Source: [Clostridium] aminophilum
Lineage (GTDB): Bacteria; Bacillota; Clostridia; Lachnospirales; Lachnospiraceae
Direction of reading: 5' to 3'
Length of the DNA: 64,000 bases
NCBI RefSeq assembly: GCF_900101295.1
Contig: NZ_FOIL01000010.1
Span: forward strand, 1-64,000
Below, piece after piece: positions 43,141 to 52,220 of the stretch (within the stretch, counting starts at the first letter, position 1; each line of letters begins with the position of its first letter). The notes beneath the pieces were generated by a model, which saw only the letters and a program-made list of their open reading frames with translations, searched no databases and was not told the DNA's origin. The position numbers and the translations under genes were made by a program.

Positions 43141-43144
43141 AATT

Positions 43145-43230
43145 TATCCTCCAAACCCAAGCAGACAGGCCTGTCTGCCTGTCTGTCTGAGCCGTCAATC
43201 AAAGTTTGAAAACGTCCCTTCAAACTTCTG
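43145..43230. repeat. Interspersed palindromic repeat, copy 3 (diverged)
   Basis: Shares CAAGCAGACA...GTCTGAGCCGTCAATCAAAG and GTTTGAAA...TTCAAAC with 18164-18243 and 18729-18806. The first palindrome is expanded to AGGCCTGTCTGCCTGTCTG. As in copy 1, it begins a few bases upstream of a start codon (gpmI, 43140) and contains its ribosome-site region TCCTCC. Confidence 0.8.
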
Positions 43231-43289
43231 TCTTTCTACATAAAATCCTCTAAAGAAGCAATGATCAACTCCGCGTTTTCTTAAAATCA

Positions 43290-44042
43290 TTACTTATTGT
43301 AGTTAACGATCTCGGCAAACTCTGCCTTCAGAGATGCGCCGCCGATCAGTCCGCCGTCGATATTCGGCTTTGCCAGAAGCTCTTTGCAGTTTCCGCCGTT
43401 CATGGAGCCGCCGTACTGGATACGGATCTTCTCCGCCGTGTCGGTATCGTAGATCTCCGCGATGCACTCACGGATCGCACGGCATACTTCCTCTGCCTGA
43501 TCGGCCGTTGCAGTCTTGCCGGTTCCGATAGCCCAGATCGGCTCATACGCGATGACCATACCGGAAGCCTGTTCTTTGGTTACGCCCTGAAGATCGGATT
43601 TGATCTGAAGACGGATCCAGTCCAGGGTCACGCCGGACTCTCTCTGCTCCAGAGACTCGCCGCAGCAGAGAATCGGGGTCAGGCCGTGTTCGAATGCCTT
43701 TAACACCTTCTTGTTCAAGAACGCATCATCCTCTTTGAAATACTCTCTTCTCTCGGAATGACCGATGATAACCCACTTGGCGCCGGCATCCACAATCATG
43801 TCCGGAGCGATCTCTCCGGTATATGCGCCCTTCTCCTCAATGTACATGTTCTCTGCGCCGACCTCAACATTGGATCCCTTCACCGCCTCAACGACCGGGA
43901 CAATGTCGATTGCCGGAACGCAGTATACGACATCGGTATCCGCATCCTTAACCAGCGGTGCAAGCAGAGCGCAGAGCTCTCTTGCCTCGCTCGGGGTCTT
44001 ATTCATTTTCCAGTTTCCTGCAATAATCTTACGTCTTGCCAT
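43290..44042 (-). CDS. tpiA: Triose-phosphate isomerase
   Basis: A 250-residue TIM barrel: [19 protein letters not shown] with the catalytic lysine, [10 protein letters not shown] with the catalytic histidine, [15 protein letters not shown] with the catalytic glutamate, and [21 protein letters not shown] precedes the ATG. Located between pgk (40 bp) and gpmI. Confidence 0.98.
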   Translation of the reverse strand: MARRKIIAGNWKMNKTPSEARELCALLAPLVKDADTDVVYCVPAIDIVPVVEAVKGSNVEVGAENMYIEEKGAYTGEIAPDMIVDAGAKWVIIGHSERREYFKEDDAFLNKKVLKAFEHGLTPILCCGESLEQRESGVTLDWIRLQIKSDLQGVTKEQASGMVIAYEPIWAIGTGKTATADQAEEVCRAIRECIAEIYDTDTAEKIRIQYGGSMNGGNCKELLAKPNIDGGLIGGASLKAEFAEIVNYNK

Positions 44043-44082
44043 GGCTTTTCTCCTTCATGTCTTCGTGACTTCCGTCTTGTTT

Positions 44083-45300
44083 TCAGCGATCGTTTGCCGC
44101 CGCAACGCCCGGAAGCTCTTTTCCTTCCAGGAATTCCAGGGAAGCGCCGCCGCCGGTGGAAATGTGACTCATCTGATCGCCGTAGCCAAGCTGATTGACT
44201 GCCGCTGCAGAATCACCGCCGCCGATGATGGTGGTCGCGTCGGTATCGGCCAGCGCCTTTGCTACCGCCTTGGTGCCTTCCGCAAGAACCGGATTCTCAA
44301 ATACGCCCATCGGTCCGTTCCAGACAACCGTCTTCGCGTTCTTTACGGCATCCGCATACATCTCTCTTGTCTTCGGGCCGATATCCATTCCCATGCGGTC
44401 TGCCGGGATCTTGTCGACATCGACGGTCTGTGTCTCGATGGCAGCGTCGTCGATCGGATCCGGGAAGTGATCGGTTGTCACGGCATCTACCGGAAGAAGA
44501 AGCTTCTTGCCGAGTTTCTCCGCCTTCTCAATCATTTCTTTGCAATACTCCACCTTGGAATCATCACAGAGGGATGTTCCGATCTCATATCCCTGTGCCT
44601 TCGCAAAGGTGTATGCCATACCGCCGCCGATGATCAGCGTATCGCACTTCTCCAGAAGATTTGCGATTACGTTCAGCTTGTCGGCAACCTTTGCGCCGCC
44701 GAGGATGGCAACAAACGGGCGAACCGGATTCTCCACCGCATTGCCGAGGAATTCGATCTCCTTCTGCATCAGATAACCCACAACGGAGGTCTTGACAAAC
44801 TGTGTCACGCCGACATTGGAACAATGTGCCCTGTGTGCGGTTCCGAAGGCATCATTGACAAATACGTCGCAGATGGAGGCAAGATCTTTGGAAAATGCCT
44901 CACCATTCTTGGTCTCTTCCGCTCTGTAGCGGGTGTTCTCCAGAAGGATGACTTCACCGTCTTTCATCGCCTCTACAGCTGCTCTTGCATTTGCGCCGAC
45001 CACCTCCGGATCAGCTGCAAACCGGACCTCCTGTCCGAGAAGCTCGGAGAGTCTTTTTGCAACCGGAGCCAGCGTCTTGGACGGCTTGTCCTCTTCGGTC
45101 TTCACTTTTCCGAGATGCGAGCAGAGGATGACCTTTCCGCCGTCCGCGATCAGCTTTTTGATCGTCGGAAGCGCTGCGACAAGGCGGTTCTCATCGGTGA
45201 TCTTTCCGTCCTTCAGCGGAACATTGAAATCACAGCGGCAGAGAACTCTCTGACCTTTTACGTTGATATCGTCCACGGATTTCTTATTTAATGCTGCCAT
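44083..45300 (-). CDS. pgk: Phosphoglycerate kinase
   Basis: A 405-residue two-domain kinase producing ATP from 1,3-bisphosphoglycerate: [62 protein letters not shown] and [11 protein letters not shown]. The start at 45300 ([11 protein letters not shown]) follows AAGGAG by six bases; the longer frame to 45381 would include the intergenic terminator. Confidence 0.98.
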   Translation of the reverse strand: MAALNKKSVDDINVKGQRVLCRCDFNVPLKDGKITDENRLVAALPTIKKLIADGGKVILCSHLGKVKTEEDKPSKTLAPVAKRLSELLGQEVRFAADPEVVGANARAAVEAMKDGEVILLENTRYRAEETKNGEAFSKDLASICDVFVNDAFGTAHRAHCSNVGVTQFVKTSVVGYLMQKEIEFLGNAVENPVRPFVAILGGAKVADKLNVIANLLEKCDTLIIGGGMAYTFAKAQGYEIGTSLCDDSKVEYCKEMIEKAEKLGKKLLLPVDAVTTDHFPDPIDDAAIETQTVDVDKIPADRMGMDIGPKTREMYADAVKNAKTVVWNGPMGVFENPVLAEGTKAVAKALADTDATTIIGGGDSAAAVNQLGYGDQMSHISTGGGASLEFLEGKELPGVAAANDR

Positions 45301-45332
45301 AACTTGTACTCCTTCTCTATTTCCTATGAAAT

Positions 45333-45370
45333 AAGAAAAAGGTCCGGGGCCCCTAAAAGGCACCGGACCT
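45333..45370 (-). terminator. Terminator-like hairpin between gap and pgk
   Basis: AGGTCCGG (45370-45363) pairs with CCGGACCT (45347-45340), followed by TTTTTC on the minus strand. It should end much of the gap transcription and let a fraction read through into pgk-tpiA-gpmI, since no second promoter was seen in the short gap. Confidence 0.85.
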
Positions 45371-45411
45371 CGTTTCATCATCTATTCAAGCCGATTGCCC
45401 GAAACCGCTGA

Positions 45412-46440
45412 TCAGCAGTTCTCAGCGAAATACTTGATGGTGCGAACCATCTGGCTTGTGTAGGAATTCTCGTTGTCGTACCAGGAAACAACCTCAACCT
45501 GTGTCTTTCCATCCGGAAGCGGGCTTACCATGGTCTGGGTAGCATCGAACAGGGAACCGAATCTCATGCCGATGATATCGCTGGAAACGATCTCTTCCTC
45601 ATTATATCCGAAGGATTCGGTAGCCTCAGCCTTCATCTGGGCATTGACCTCTTCCTTGGTAACAGTCTTGTTGACAACGGCGAACAGAAGTGTTGTGGAA
45701 CCGGTCGGGGTCGGAACACGCTGTGCAGCGCCGATGAGTTTGCCGTTCAGTTCCGGAATAACAAGGCCGATTGCCTTTGCAGCGCCGGTGCTGTTCGGAA
45801 CGATGTTAACCGCGCCTGCTCTGGATCTTCTCAGATCGCCTTTTCTCTGCGGTCCGTCGAGGATCATCTGATCACCGGTGTATGCGTGAATGGTGCACAT
45901 GATACCGGACTCGATGGGAGCAAGGTCGTTCAGAGCCTTTGCCATCGGAGCAAGGCAGTTGGTTGTGCAGGATGCCGCGGAGATAATCTTGTCATCCTTT
46001 GTCAGAGTCTTGTGGTTTACATTGTATACGATGGTCGGAAGATCGTTGCCTGCCGGAGCGGAAATAACAACTTTCTTCGCACCTGCATTGATATGAGCCT
46101 GCGCTTTTGCCTTGGATGTGTAGAATCCGGAGCACTCCAGAACAACATCGACATCAAGCTCACCCCACGGGCAGTTGTTTGCATCCGGCTCCTTGTAGAT
46201 CTTGATGGTCTTTCCCTTTACGGTGATGGTTCCAGCCTCATCATCTGCCGTAATCTCATTCTCATGGCCAATCTCGATATAACGGCCCTGGGAAGAGTCA
46301 TACTTTAAAAGGTGTGCAAGCATGTGAGGAGTTGTAAGATCGTTGATCGCCACAACTTCATATCCCTCAGCTCCAAACATCTGTCTGAAAGCAAGACGGC
46401 CGATACGGCCAAAACCATTAATCGCAACTCTAACTGCCAT
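45412..46440 (-). CDS. gap: Glyceraldehyde-3-phosphate dehydrogenase
   Basis: NAD-dependent glycolytic enzyme of 342 residues: [20 protein letters not shown], the active cysteine in [39 protein letters not shown], and [18 protein letters not shown] is seven bases before the ATG. First gene of the glycolytic operon, behind a consensus -10 and a Rex-type operator. The Asp/Leu region after the glycine motif is of the NAD-preferring type as far as can be judged. Confidence 0.98.
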   Translation of the reverse strand: MAVRVAINGFGRIGRLAFRQMFGAEGYEVVAINDLTTPHMLAHLLKYDSSQGRYIEIGHENEITADDEAGTITVKGKTIKIYKEPDANNCPWGELDVDVVLECSGFYTSKAKAQAHINAGAKKVVISAPAGNDLPTIVYNVNHKTLTKDDKIISAASCTTNCLAPMAKALNDLAPIESGIMCTIHAYTGDQMILDGPQRKGDLRRSRAGAVNIVPNSTGAAKAIGLVIPELNGKLIGAAQRVPTPTGSTTLLFAVVNKTVTKEEVNAQMKAEATESFGYNEEEIVSSDIIGMRFGSLFDATQTMVSPLPDGKTQVEVVSWYDNENSYTSQMVRTIKYFAENC

Positions 46441-46470
46441 GTTTTAATCCTCCTGATCGATAGAACGAAT

Positions 46471-46488
46471 TTGTTTATGTTTTAACAA
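46471..46488 (-). promoter_or_regulatory. Putative Rex operator upstream of gap
   Basis: TTGTTTATGTTTTAACAA on the plus strand, TTGTTAA-AACA-TAAACAA on the minus, differs from the clostridial Rex consensus TTGTTAANNNNTTAACAA at one arm position. It begins 10 bp beyond the -10 element and so covers the initially transcribed region, as expected for repression. Confidence 0.7.
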
Positions 46489-46497
46489 TCTGCAATT

Positions 46498-46526
46498 ATT
46501 ATATACACGTACTCAAAAAAATACAA
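46498..46526 (-). promoter_or_regulatory. Promoter of the glycolytic operon
   Basis: Minus strand TTGTAT (46526-46521), 17-bp spacer, perfect TATAAT (46503-46498), 58 bp before the gap start. Confidence 0.8.
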
Positions 46527-46718
46527 GAGCAATCGGATTTTTTTTGCTGAATTGTTAGATTGCACGGGCGTCCGCTATCTACTATACTAACATTATCTGT
46601 ACCAAGAAAGCAATTTTTTTTATAAATACAATGCATTTTCTATGGAACCCGTTTCATTTCTTTGTGCAAACTGTTAAAATTCGCTCCTTAAAACGCTTGT
46701 AACGGAGGCTATATAAAT

Positions 46719-48338
46719 ATGAAGCGACTCTTTACACCGTCCAATGAGCTGGAGAAATTGATCTGCCGGCTTTTTCTTGCCTTTTCCGCTCTTCTAGCCG
46801 GAATCTCCCTCGTCATTGCCCTGTTCTATGCGCTCCACCAGCAGCGGGCATATATGGACCGGATGATCGCCGGCTCCTCCACCTGGATGGCCGAACTCCC
46901 CCAGACCCGGCAGATGATCCGAAACGGTTATCCGGAGAGTTCCACCACGGAAATGCTGGATCTGTTCGTCGCCAGCATTCCCGACGTGACCGGCGCCGTC
47001 ATTTACAACACCAACGGTGTCCGCTTTTACAACACGAGCCGCGATGCGGACGGTGAAACCTATCTGGACGGCGATGAGATCCCGATTCTTCACGGAGCCG
47101 CCCCCTACATCACCACAGGCTACGGCACTCTCGGCGCACAGCGCCGTTCCTTCCACGCGGTCACCGATGAAAGCGGAAAACAGATCGGCTTTGTCATGCT
47201 GGCGGTTTCTCAGGCGAGAATTTCCGCCGCGAACCGCGATATTGTCTACCTGCACCTGTTTTTCTTCGTCATCATGATCGTTTTCTGTCTGATCATGACC
47301 GCCATCGTCATCCGAAGGATCCGTCATACCCTCCGGGGAAATGACCCGGACGAGCTGATCCGAAGTTACACCAACCAGGACGCGGCGCTGAATTCGCTGG
47401 CAGAGGGACTTCTCTCGGTGGATGCCTCCGGAACGGTCACATTCTCCAACCGGGAAGCGGGCGCCATGCTCTCCGCGGACGGCGAAGAGCTCCGAAACCG
47501 CAGTATCTTTGATCTCTTTCCGGACTCCTCCTTTTCGCGGATCGTCCGCGGCGGGCAGCCGGTTCTCCACAAACCCGCCCAGATCTCCGGCAGAAGACTT
47601 CTGATCAGTGAAGTACCGATGGAGTACCACGGCATCGCAAACCGCTCCAAAGGCGGCATGCTCGTCATCCTGCAGGACCAGACCGAAACACTCCGGCTGT
47701 CGGATGAACTCTCGGGCGCACGGAGCATGATGGACACGATGCGTGCATTCAACCACGAATATCTGAATAAGCTTCACATCATTCTCGGTTATCTCCAGAC
47801 CGGCGACATCGACAGCGCCAAACAGTTCATCATCAACTCGAATCTTGTCACCAGTCAGGCAATCCGCGAGACCGCGAACAATCTGCGCATCTCCCGCCTG
47901 TGCGCTCTGGTGGTCGGGAAAATGATGCATGCCGCCGAACTCGGCATCACCCTAAAGCTGGTTCCCGGTTCTTCCGCCGCGGAGAACAATCTTCTGATCC
48001 CGGAAAGTGACTTGTGCACCATCGTCGGGAATCTTCTGGAAAATGCCATCGATGAACTGAAAAAATATGATTTTCCGGTCAGGGAAATCAATCTCGGCAT
48101 CTTCTTCGAGCACGACTGCAATATCATCTCCTGCGAAGACACGGGATCCGGCATTGACCCGAAGATCCGTGAGCGGATGTTCGAACAGGGAGTGACCACG
48201 AAGGGAATCGGCCACGGAACCGGTCTTCATCTGGTTCATGATATCGCCGCCAACCACCGGGGAACCATCGAAGTGGAATCGGAGCAGGGCGAGGGAACCT
48301 GTTTTACCGTTACGTTTGCCAGACAGAATAACGAATGA
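46719..48338 (+). CDS. DcuS/CitA-family sensor histidine kinase
   Basis: A 539-residue membrane kinase of the type that senses citrate, C4-dicarboxylates or related acids. Helix 1 at about 15-39, an extracytoplasmic PDC/sCache domain (about 43-172), helix 2 at about 175-197, a cytoplasmic PAS domain (215-325), a Spo0B-like phosphoacceptor with H346 (RAFNHEYLNKLHIILGYLQT) and HATPase with GNLLENAIDELKK, EDTGSGIDP and GHGTGLHLVHDIAANHRG. GGAGG precedes the ATG. The next gene is its regulator (68-bp gap), followed by a GltS-like transporter, which suggests glutamate or a related acid as signal; this is inference from position. Confidence 0.93.
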   Translation: MKRLFTPSNELEKLICRLFLAFSALLAGISLVIALFYALHQQRAYMDRMIAGSSTWMAELPQTRQMIRNGYPESSTTEMLDLFVASIPDVTGAVIYNTNGVRFYNTSRDADGETYLDGDEIPILHGAAPYITTGYGTLGAQRRSFHAVTDESGKQIGFVMLAVSQARISAANRDIVYLHLFFFVIMIVFCLIMTAIVIRRIRHTLRGNDPDELIRSYTNQDAALNSLAEGLLSVDASGTVTFSNREAGAMLSADGEELRNRSIFDLFPDSSFSRIVRGGQPVLHKPAQISGRRLLISEVPMEYHGIANRSKGGMLVILQDQTETLRLSDELSGARSMMDTMRAFNHEYLNKLHIILGYLQTGDIDSAKQFIINSNLVTSQAIRETANNLRISRLCALVVGKMMHAAELGITLKLVPGSSAAENNLLIPESDLCTIVGNLLENAIDELKKYDFPVREINLGIFFEHDCNIISCEDTGSGIDPKIRERMFEQGVTTKGIGHGTGLHLVHDIAANHRGTIEVESEQGEGTCFTVTFARQNNE

Positions 48339-48406
48339 ACCGGTCTTGCCGGCAGACCGCCCGGAATGTACAATGTGAATAAGGATTAAGGAGGAACTGC
48401 TGACCT

Positions 48407-49093
48407 ATGTTCAACGTGATTATTATAGAAGACGATCCGATGGTCGCTGCCATCGACAGACAATATGTGGAAATGACCGCCGGTTTTCGTGTGACCGGCA
48501 TGTTTGACGGCGGAATCAGCGCACTGAAGGGCGCCGATTTTGATCACACCGATCTGATCATCCTGGATTATTTCATGCCGGAGATGAACGGAGACGAGTT
48601 CATCAACCAGCTTCACCGGACAGGATGGTCACCGGCCATCATCATGGTCACCTCGGCCAATGACACCGAGACCGTAACCTCTCTCTTCCGTCACGGTGTG
48701 GTGGACTATCTGGTCAAACCGTTCGAGTATGAGCGTTTCCGCTCCGCTCTCGAGCGTTTCTCGGCTCGCATGAATGTCCTGTCCGGCACTTCCGGAACCG
48801 TCAGTCAGTCCGATATCGACCGTCTGATCTCTCCGTCATCCTCCGGGGAACCGGGGAAAAACACCCTCGCCAAGGGGCTCAACGCCCCTACCCTGAATCT
48901 GATCCGCAGTTTTCTGAAAAAACATCCGGAGGACAGCTTTACCAGCGAACAGATCTCCAAAGAGGTAAATCTCTCCCGCATCACCGTGCGGCGCTACGTC
49001 AACCACATGCTGGAAATCGGCGAGCTCACCAGCACCATCGACTACCAGACCGGCGGACGTCCGGGTATTCATTACAAGTATTGCAAAGTCTGA
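48407..49093 (+). CDS. CitB/DcuR-family response regulator
   Basis: A 228-residue regulator with receiver domain (IIIEDDPMVAAIDRQYVEMT, phospho-acceptor D54 in LIILDYFMPEMNG, MVTSANDTE, VKPFEYERF) and a C-terminal helix-turn-helix of the CitB type (FTSEQISKEVNLSRITVRRY, GRPGIHYKY). The GGAGG site is about 12 bases from the ATG, a long spacing, but no alternative start fits the receiver fold. Paired with the upstream kinase; AT-rich direct repeats before the transporter gene are candidate targets. Confidence 0.92.
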   Translation: MFNVIIIEDDPMVAAIDRQYVEMTAGFRVTGMFDGGISALKGADFDHTDLIILDYFMPEMNGDEFINQLHRTGWSPAIIMVTSANDTETVTSLFRHGVVDYLVKPFEYERFRSALERFSARMNVLSGTSGTVSQSDIDRLISPSSSGEPGKNTLAKGLNAPTLNLIRSFLKKHPEDSFTSEQISKEVNLSRITVRRYVNHMLEIGELTSTIDYQTGGRPGIHYKYCKV

Positions 49094-49226
49094 AGATAAA
49101 CTTTCCGGCTTTGCTTTACGCAGAGCATCGGACAGAACCTGCCAGGCACGTTGCGGCCCGCCGGAGGCTCATCCCGGCCGAAAAGTTTATCCGCCCGAAC
49201 CGGCACGGCAAAAACGACACAAAAAG

Positions 49227-49290
49227 AAGCAGTCAGACTTGTTTTTTCGACATTCCGCCGAAGAACACAAGCCGGCTGCTTGTTTTATTT
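49227..49290 (+). terminator. Probable terminator of the kinase-regulator operon
   Basis: AAGCAGTC-GACTTG and CAAGCCGGCTGCTT pair with mismatches around a 26-nt loop, followed by TGTTTTATTTTG. Confidence 0.65.
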
Positions 49291-49374
49291 TGAAATATTA
49301 TCCTATTTTTTGATGATATTCTGAAGTTTTTTGTATTTACATTACTTACTTAAATATTTACAAACTTACATAAA

Positions 49375-49403
49375 TTGAACTGCTGTATCTGCTTTTATAC
49401 AAT
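49375..49403 (+). promoter_or_regulatory. Promoter of the GltS-like gene
   Basis: TTGAAC (49375-49380), 17-bp spacer, TACAAT (49398-49403). Directly upstream, 49332-49372 is AT-rich with repeated TTAC/TTACTTAC steps, which could bind the CitB-type regulator. The rest of the 49094-49455 gap has only the terminator. Confidence 0.65.
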
Positions 49404-49455
49404 GATTCCTGTACAAGAGATAACCAAGGAATGGTTAAATAGAAGGAGGTACAAA

Positions 49456-50703
49456 ATGGAACTCATCATGAAGTATTTCGGTACTTTTAAGGCGGGCGAA
49501 AATGGGGCGCTCAATACCTTTAAGTTCGAATACCTGACTACTCTGGGACTGGCTGCCATCGTTATTTTCCTTGGCCGCTACATCGTCGCTCACTCGAAAG
49601 CGCTGAGAAAATACGCGATCCCGGCACCGGTTGTTTCCGGTATCATTTTCTCCGTCATCGTTTCCGCCATCAAGGGCGCGGGAATCATCGGACTTTCCTT
49701 TGACACAACCGTCATGAAGGATCTCTGCCAGAACCTCTTCTTTATGTGTGTCGGTTACGGCTTCTCCACTTCCCTTGTTTCCAAGGCGGGCGGAAAACTC
49801 GTTTTCATGATCGCTGTTGCAGCCTGCCTGCTCATCACACTGCAGGATATCGTCGGCGTCGTTGTCGGCGGAGCAGTCGGCCTGAACCCGCTCCTGGCAC
49901 TCCAGTGTTCTTCCGCGGCAATGTCCGGCGGCGTCGGTACCGCTTCTGCTTTCGGACCGATCTTTGAGGCAAAGGGCATCGCCGATGCAACCACTGTCGG
50001 TGTCGCTGCAGGTACCTGCGGAAACATCATGGGTTCTCTCATCGGCGGACCGGTCGCTGCATTCCTCATCCGCCGTCACGGACTGAAGGCAGACCCGAAC
50101 GATCAGCCGCAGATCGAGGAAGTAAGCTCTGTGAATCCGCTGAACAACACCAGAATGACCGTTGCTCTGGCAAGAGCTCTTCTCATCGCAGCGCTCGGTA
50201 TGCCGATCTACGTGCTTCTGGATAACATCCCGATGATCGAGATGCCGAAATTCATCGGCTGCCTCTTCGCCGGCGCAATCGCCAGAAATATCATCGAGGC
50301 AACCGGCAGCGAGACATATGCTCCGGAATTTGACGCCATCGAGCACATGTTCCTGGAACTCTACCTTGCACTGGTTCTGATGACCATCGATATCACAAAG
50401 CTTGCCCCGGTAGCCGGACAGATGGGCGTTGTTCTTCTGGCTCAGGCAATCCTGATGGCTCTGTTCGGTCTCTTCGTTTCCTTCAACATGTTCGGCCGCG
50501 ATTACGGCGCTGCGATCATGACCGGCGGAAACTGCGGATGGGGCTGCGGTTCCGGTCCGAACTCCGTTGCAAATGAAAAGGCTCTGATGGATGAGTACGG
50601 CTGGCACACCGTTGCATGGGTTCTCTATCCGTCCTGGGCGGTTATCGTAGATGATATCTACAATCCGATCTTCCTTTCCGTATTCTCCAACTTCGTTGGA
50701 TGA
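49456..50703 (+). CDS. gltS: Sodium/glutamate symporter GltS-like
   Basis: A 415-residue polytopic membrane protein of the glutamate:sodium symporter (ESS) family. Seen: FEYLTTLGLAAIVIFLGRYI, YAIPAPVVSGIIFSVIVSAI, two pore-loop-like glycine/serine-rich stretches, CSSAAMSGGVGTASAFGPIF and ATTVGVAAGTCGNIMGSLIG in the first half and MTGGNCGWGCGSGPNSVANE in the second, in keeping with the inverted-repeat fold. The start at 49456 follows AAGGAGGT. Substrate may be glutamate or another acid, as family specificity is not fixed by these motifs. Downstream lies a TAXI lipoprotein. Confidence 0.9.
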   Translation: MELIMKYFGTFKAGENGALNTFKFEYLTTLGLAAIVIFLGRYIVAHSKALRKYAIPAPVVSGIIFSVIVSAIKGAGIIGLSFDTTVMKDLCQNLFFMCVGYGFSTSLVSKAGGKLVFMIAVAACLLITLQDIVGVVVGGAVGLNPLLALQCSSAAMSGGVGTASAFGPIFEAKGIADATTVGVAAGTCGNIMGSLIGGPVAAFLIRRHGLKADPNDQPQIEEVSSVNPLNNTRMTVALARALLIAALGMPIYVLLDNIPMIEMPKFIGCLFAGAIARNIIEATGSETYAPEFDAIEHMFLELYLALVLMTIDITKLAPVAGQMGVVLLAQAILMALFGLFVSFNMFGRDYGAAIMTGGNCGWGCGSGPNSVANEKALMDEYGWHTVAWVLYPSWAVIVDDIYNPIFLSVFSNFVG

Positions 50704-50771
50704 TCGCTTCCGGATATTATTCCGGACAAAAAGGAAATTACGGAAAGAAAAAAGCTGAATTCCCCCTTTTG

Positions 50772-50814
50772 AAAAGACCTGTCCGATCATTCATTGTTGG
50801 ACAGGCCTTTTTGT
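50772..50814 (+). terminator. Terminator of the GltS-like gene
   Basis: GACCTGTCC / GGACAGGCC stem with a 14-nt loop, followed by TTTTTGTG. Confidence 0.9.
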
Positions 50815-50991
50815 GATATAATTTCTTACAATATTCTACCGGAAGATCATTTTTTCGAAATCTGCCGGTCCGGACGATACCGGTGCGCAAATGTCACCGC
50901 AATACGGACAGGAATCAACATTCTTCAACACCTTCGTCATCCGGATCTATCCGGCGGTATATCCGCCAAACAATCTGCAAGGAGGAGCATC

Positions 50992-52071
50992 ATGCACAGA
51001 GAGATTATACGAAAGCAGAGCGAATCGCCTGCCCGTCTGCAGGCATTCTTTCAAACCTGTCTTCGCACGGTATTCCTCGCTTCTGTGCCGGTCATCATGC
51101 TCTCGCTTTCCGCCTGTTCCGGTTCCGGAATGGGGGCGGCATCATCCAATGCATCGCTGAATGACGATATCCCCGCTCCGGCCGCTTCTCCGGTCGTTCT
51201 CACCATCGGAACAGCAGACACCGGCGGAAGCATGTATCCGGCCGGCAACGCCATCGCCAAAGCGCTTGAGAACAACGACAGCAATCTGAAAATCAACGTT
51301 TCCGCATCCAGCGGTTCGGTCACCAATGTCACCGATCTCGTCAAAAACCGGTTTGACATGGCTCTTGTCAGCGGTGACACCGCCTATGACGCCTTTCAGG
51401 ATCTTCCGCCGTTTTCCGGAAAAGATACGAAGGACATCCGGGTACTCGGAGCCGTCTACTCCAGTATGTCCAACTGGATTGCCCCCAAAAGTTCCGGCAT
51501 TACCTTTGTCCATGATCTGAAAGATCAGATCATCGCAAACGGACCGGCGAGCTCTTCCACGGACCGCAACGGCCGCATTGTTCTGGAAACCCTCGGCATT
51601 GATTCTGACAACCGGATTCTCAATACCGGTTTCGGTGATACCCTGAGCCGACTTTCAAAGTCAGAAGTCACCGCAGTCCACGGCTTTGCCGGCATCCCGA
51701 TTGCAAGTCTCACTGAGACAGCAGAAAAAATGGACATCCGTCTTCTGATGTTCCGCCATGACGAACTGCAAAAAATTCTCTCAAAGAATCCGGCCTATCA
51801 TCTCACGACGATTCCGGCAGGCACCTACCGCGGACAGACGGATGCCATCGCAACCTTCGGCATCAAGTGTCTTCTGTGCGTCAGCGCATCCATGGATGAT
51901 GAAACCGCTGAGAAGATCACGCAAACGCTGATCCGCTCTTCCGGCGACCTCTCCAAAACAATTCCGGTTCTCGGCGAGTTAAGCAACCCGGAGTTCCTCT
52001 GCACGGATCTTCCGATCCCGCTTCATCCGGGCGCGAAAAAAGCCTACCGGGAAGCAGGACTTTTAAAATAA
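50992..52071 (+). CDS. TAXI-family solute-binding lipoprotein, orphan
   Basis: A 359-residue predicted lipoprotein (lipobox SLSAC, C42) of the TRAP-transporter-associated extracytoplasmic immunogenic type: LTIGTADTGGSMYPAGNAIA at the domain start, VSASSGSVTNVTDLVKNRFD, and the mid-domain VAPKSS-like IAPKSSGITFVHDLK. Some studied TAXI proteins bind glutamate or 2-oxoglutarate. They usually work with a fused TRAP permease, but none is here; instead a GltS-like symporter precedes it, separated by a terminator. It could serve as ligand receptor for the kinase at 46719, which is inference. The start at 50992 follows AAGGAGGAG. Confidence 0.88.
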   Translation: MHREIIRKQSESPARLQAFFQTCLRTVFLASVPVIMLSLSACSGSGMGAASSNASLNDDIPAPAASPVVLTIGTADTGGSMYPAGNAIAKALENNDSNLKINVSASSGSVTNVTDLVKNRFDMALVSGDTAYDAFQDLPPFSGKDTKDIRVLGAVYSSMSNWIAPKSSGITFVHDLKDQIIANGPASSSTDRNGRIVLETLGIDSDNRILNTGFGDTLSRLSKSEVTAVHGFAGIPIASLTETAEKMDIRLLMFRHDELQKILSKNPAYHLTTIPAGTYRGQTDAIATFGIKCLLCVSASMDDETAEKITQTLIRSSGDLSKTIPVLGELSNPEFLCTDLPIPLHPGAKKAYREAGLLK

Positions 52072-52134
52072 AGAAATCCCGCCTTATTCCTTTGGTATTC
52101 ATTACCGTTTTCTTGCTTTGCATAACAGGCATTA

Positions 52135-52162
52135 TTGTTTTTTTGGTAAAGACTCTTATAAT
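52135..52162 (+). promoter_or_regulatory. Promoter and 5' hairpin of the first secreted repeat gene
   Basis: TTGTTT (52135-52140), 16-bp spacer, TATAAT (52157-52162). Downstream TGTCATT (52179-52185) and AATGACA (52204-52210) form a leader hairpin that ends at the Shine-Dalgarno AGGAGG. Confidence 0.65.
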
Positions 52163-52220
52163 AATTTTTGTAATTTTTTGTCATTCCGTCAAACATTATA
52201 AAAAATGACAGGAGGAGCTT

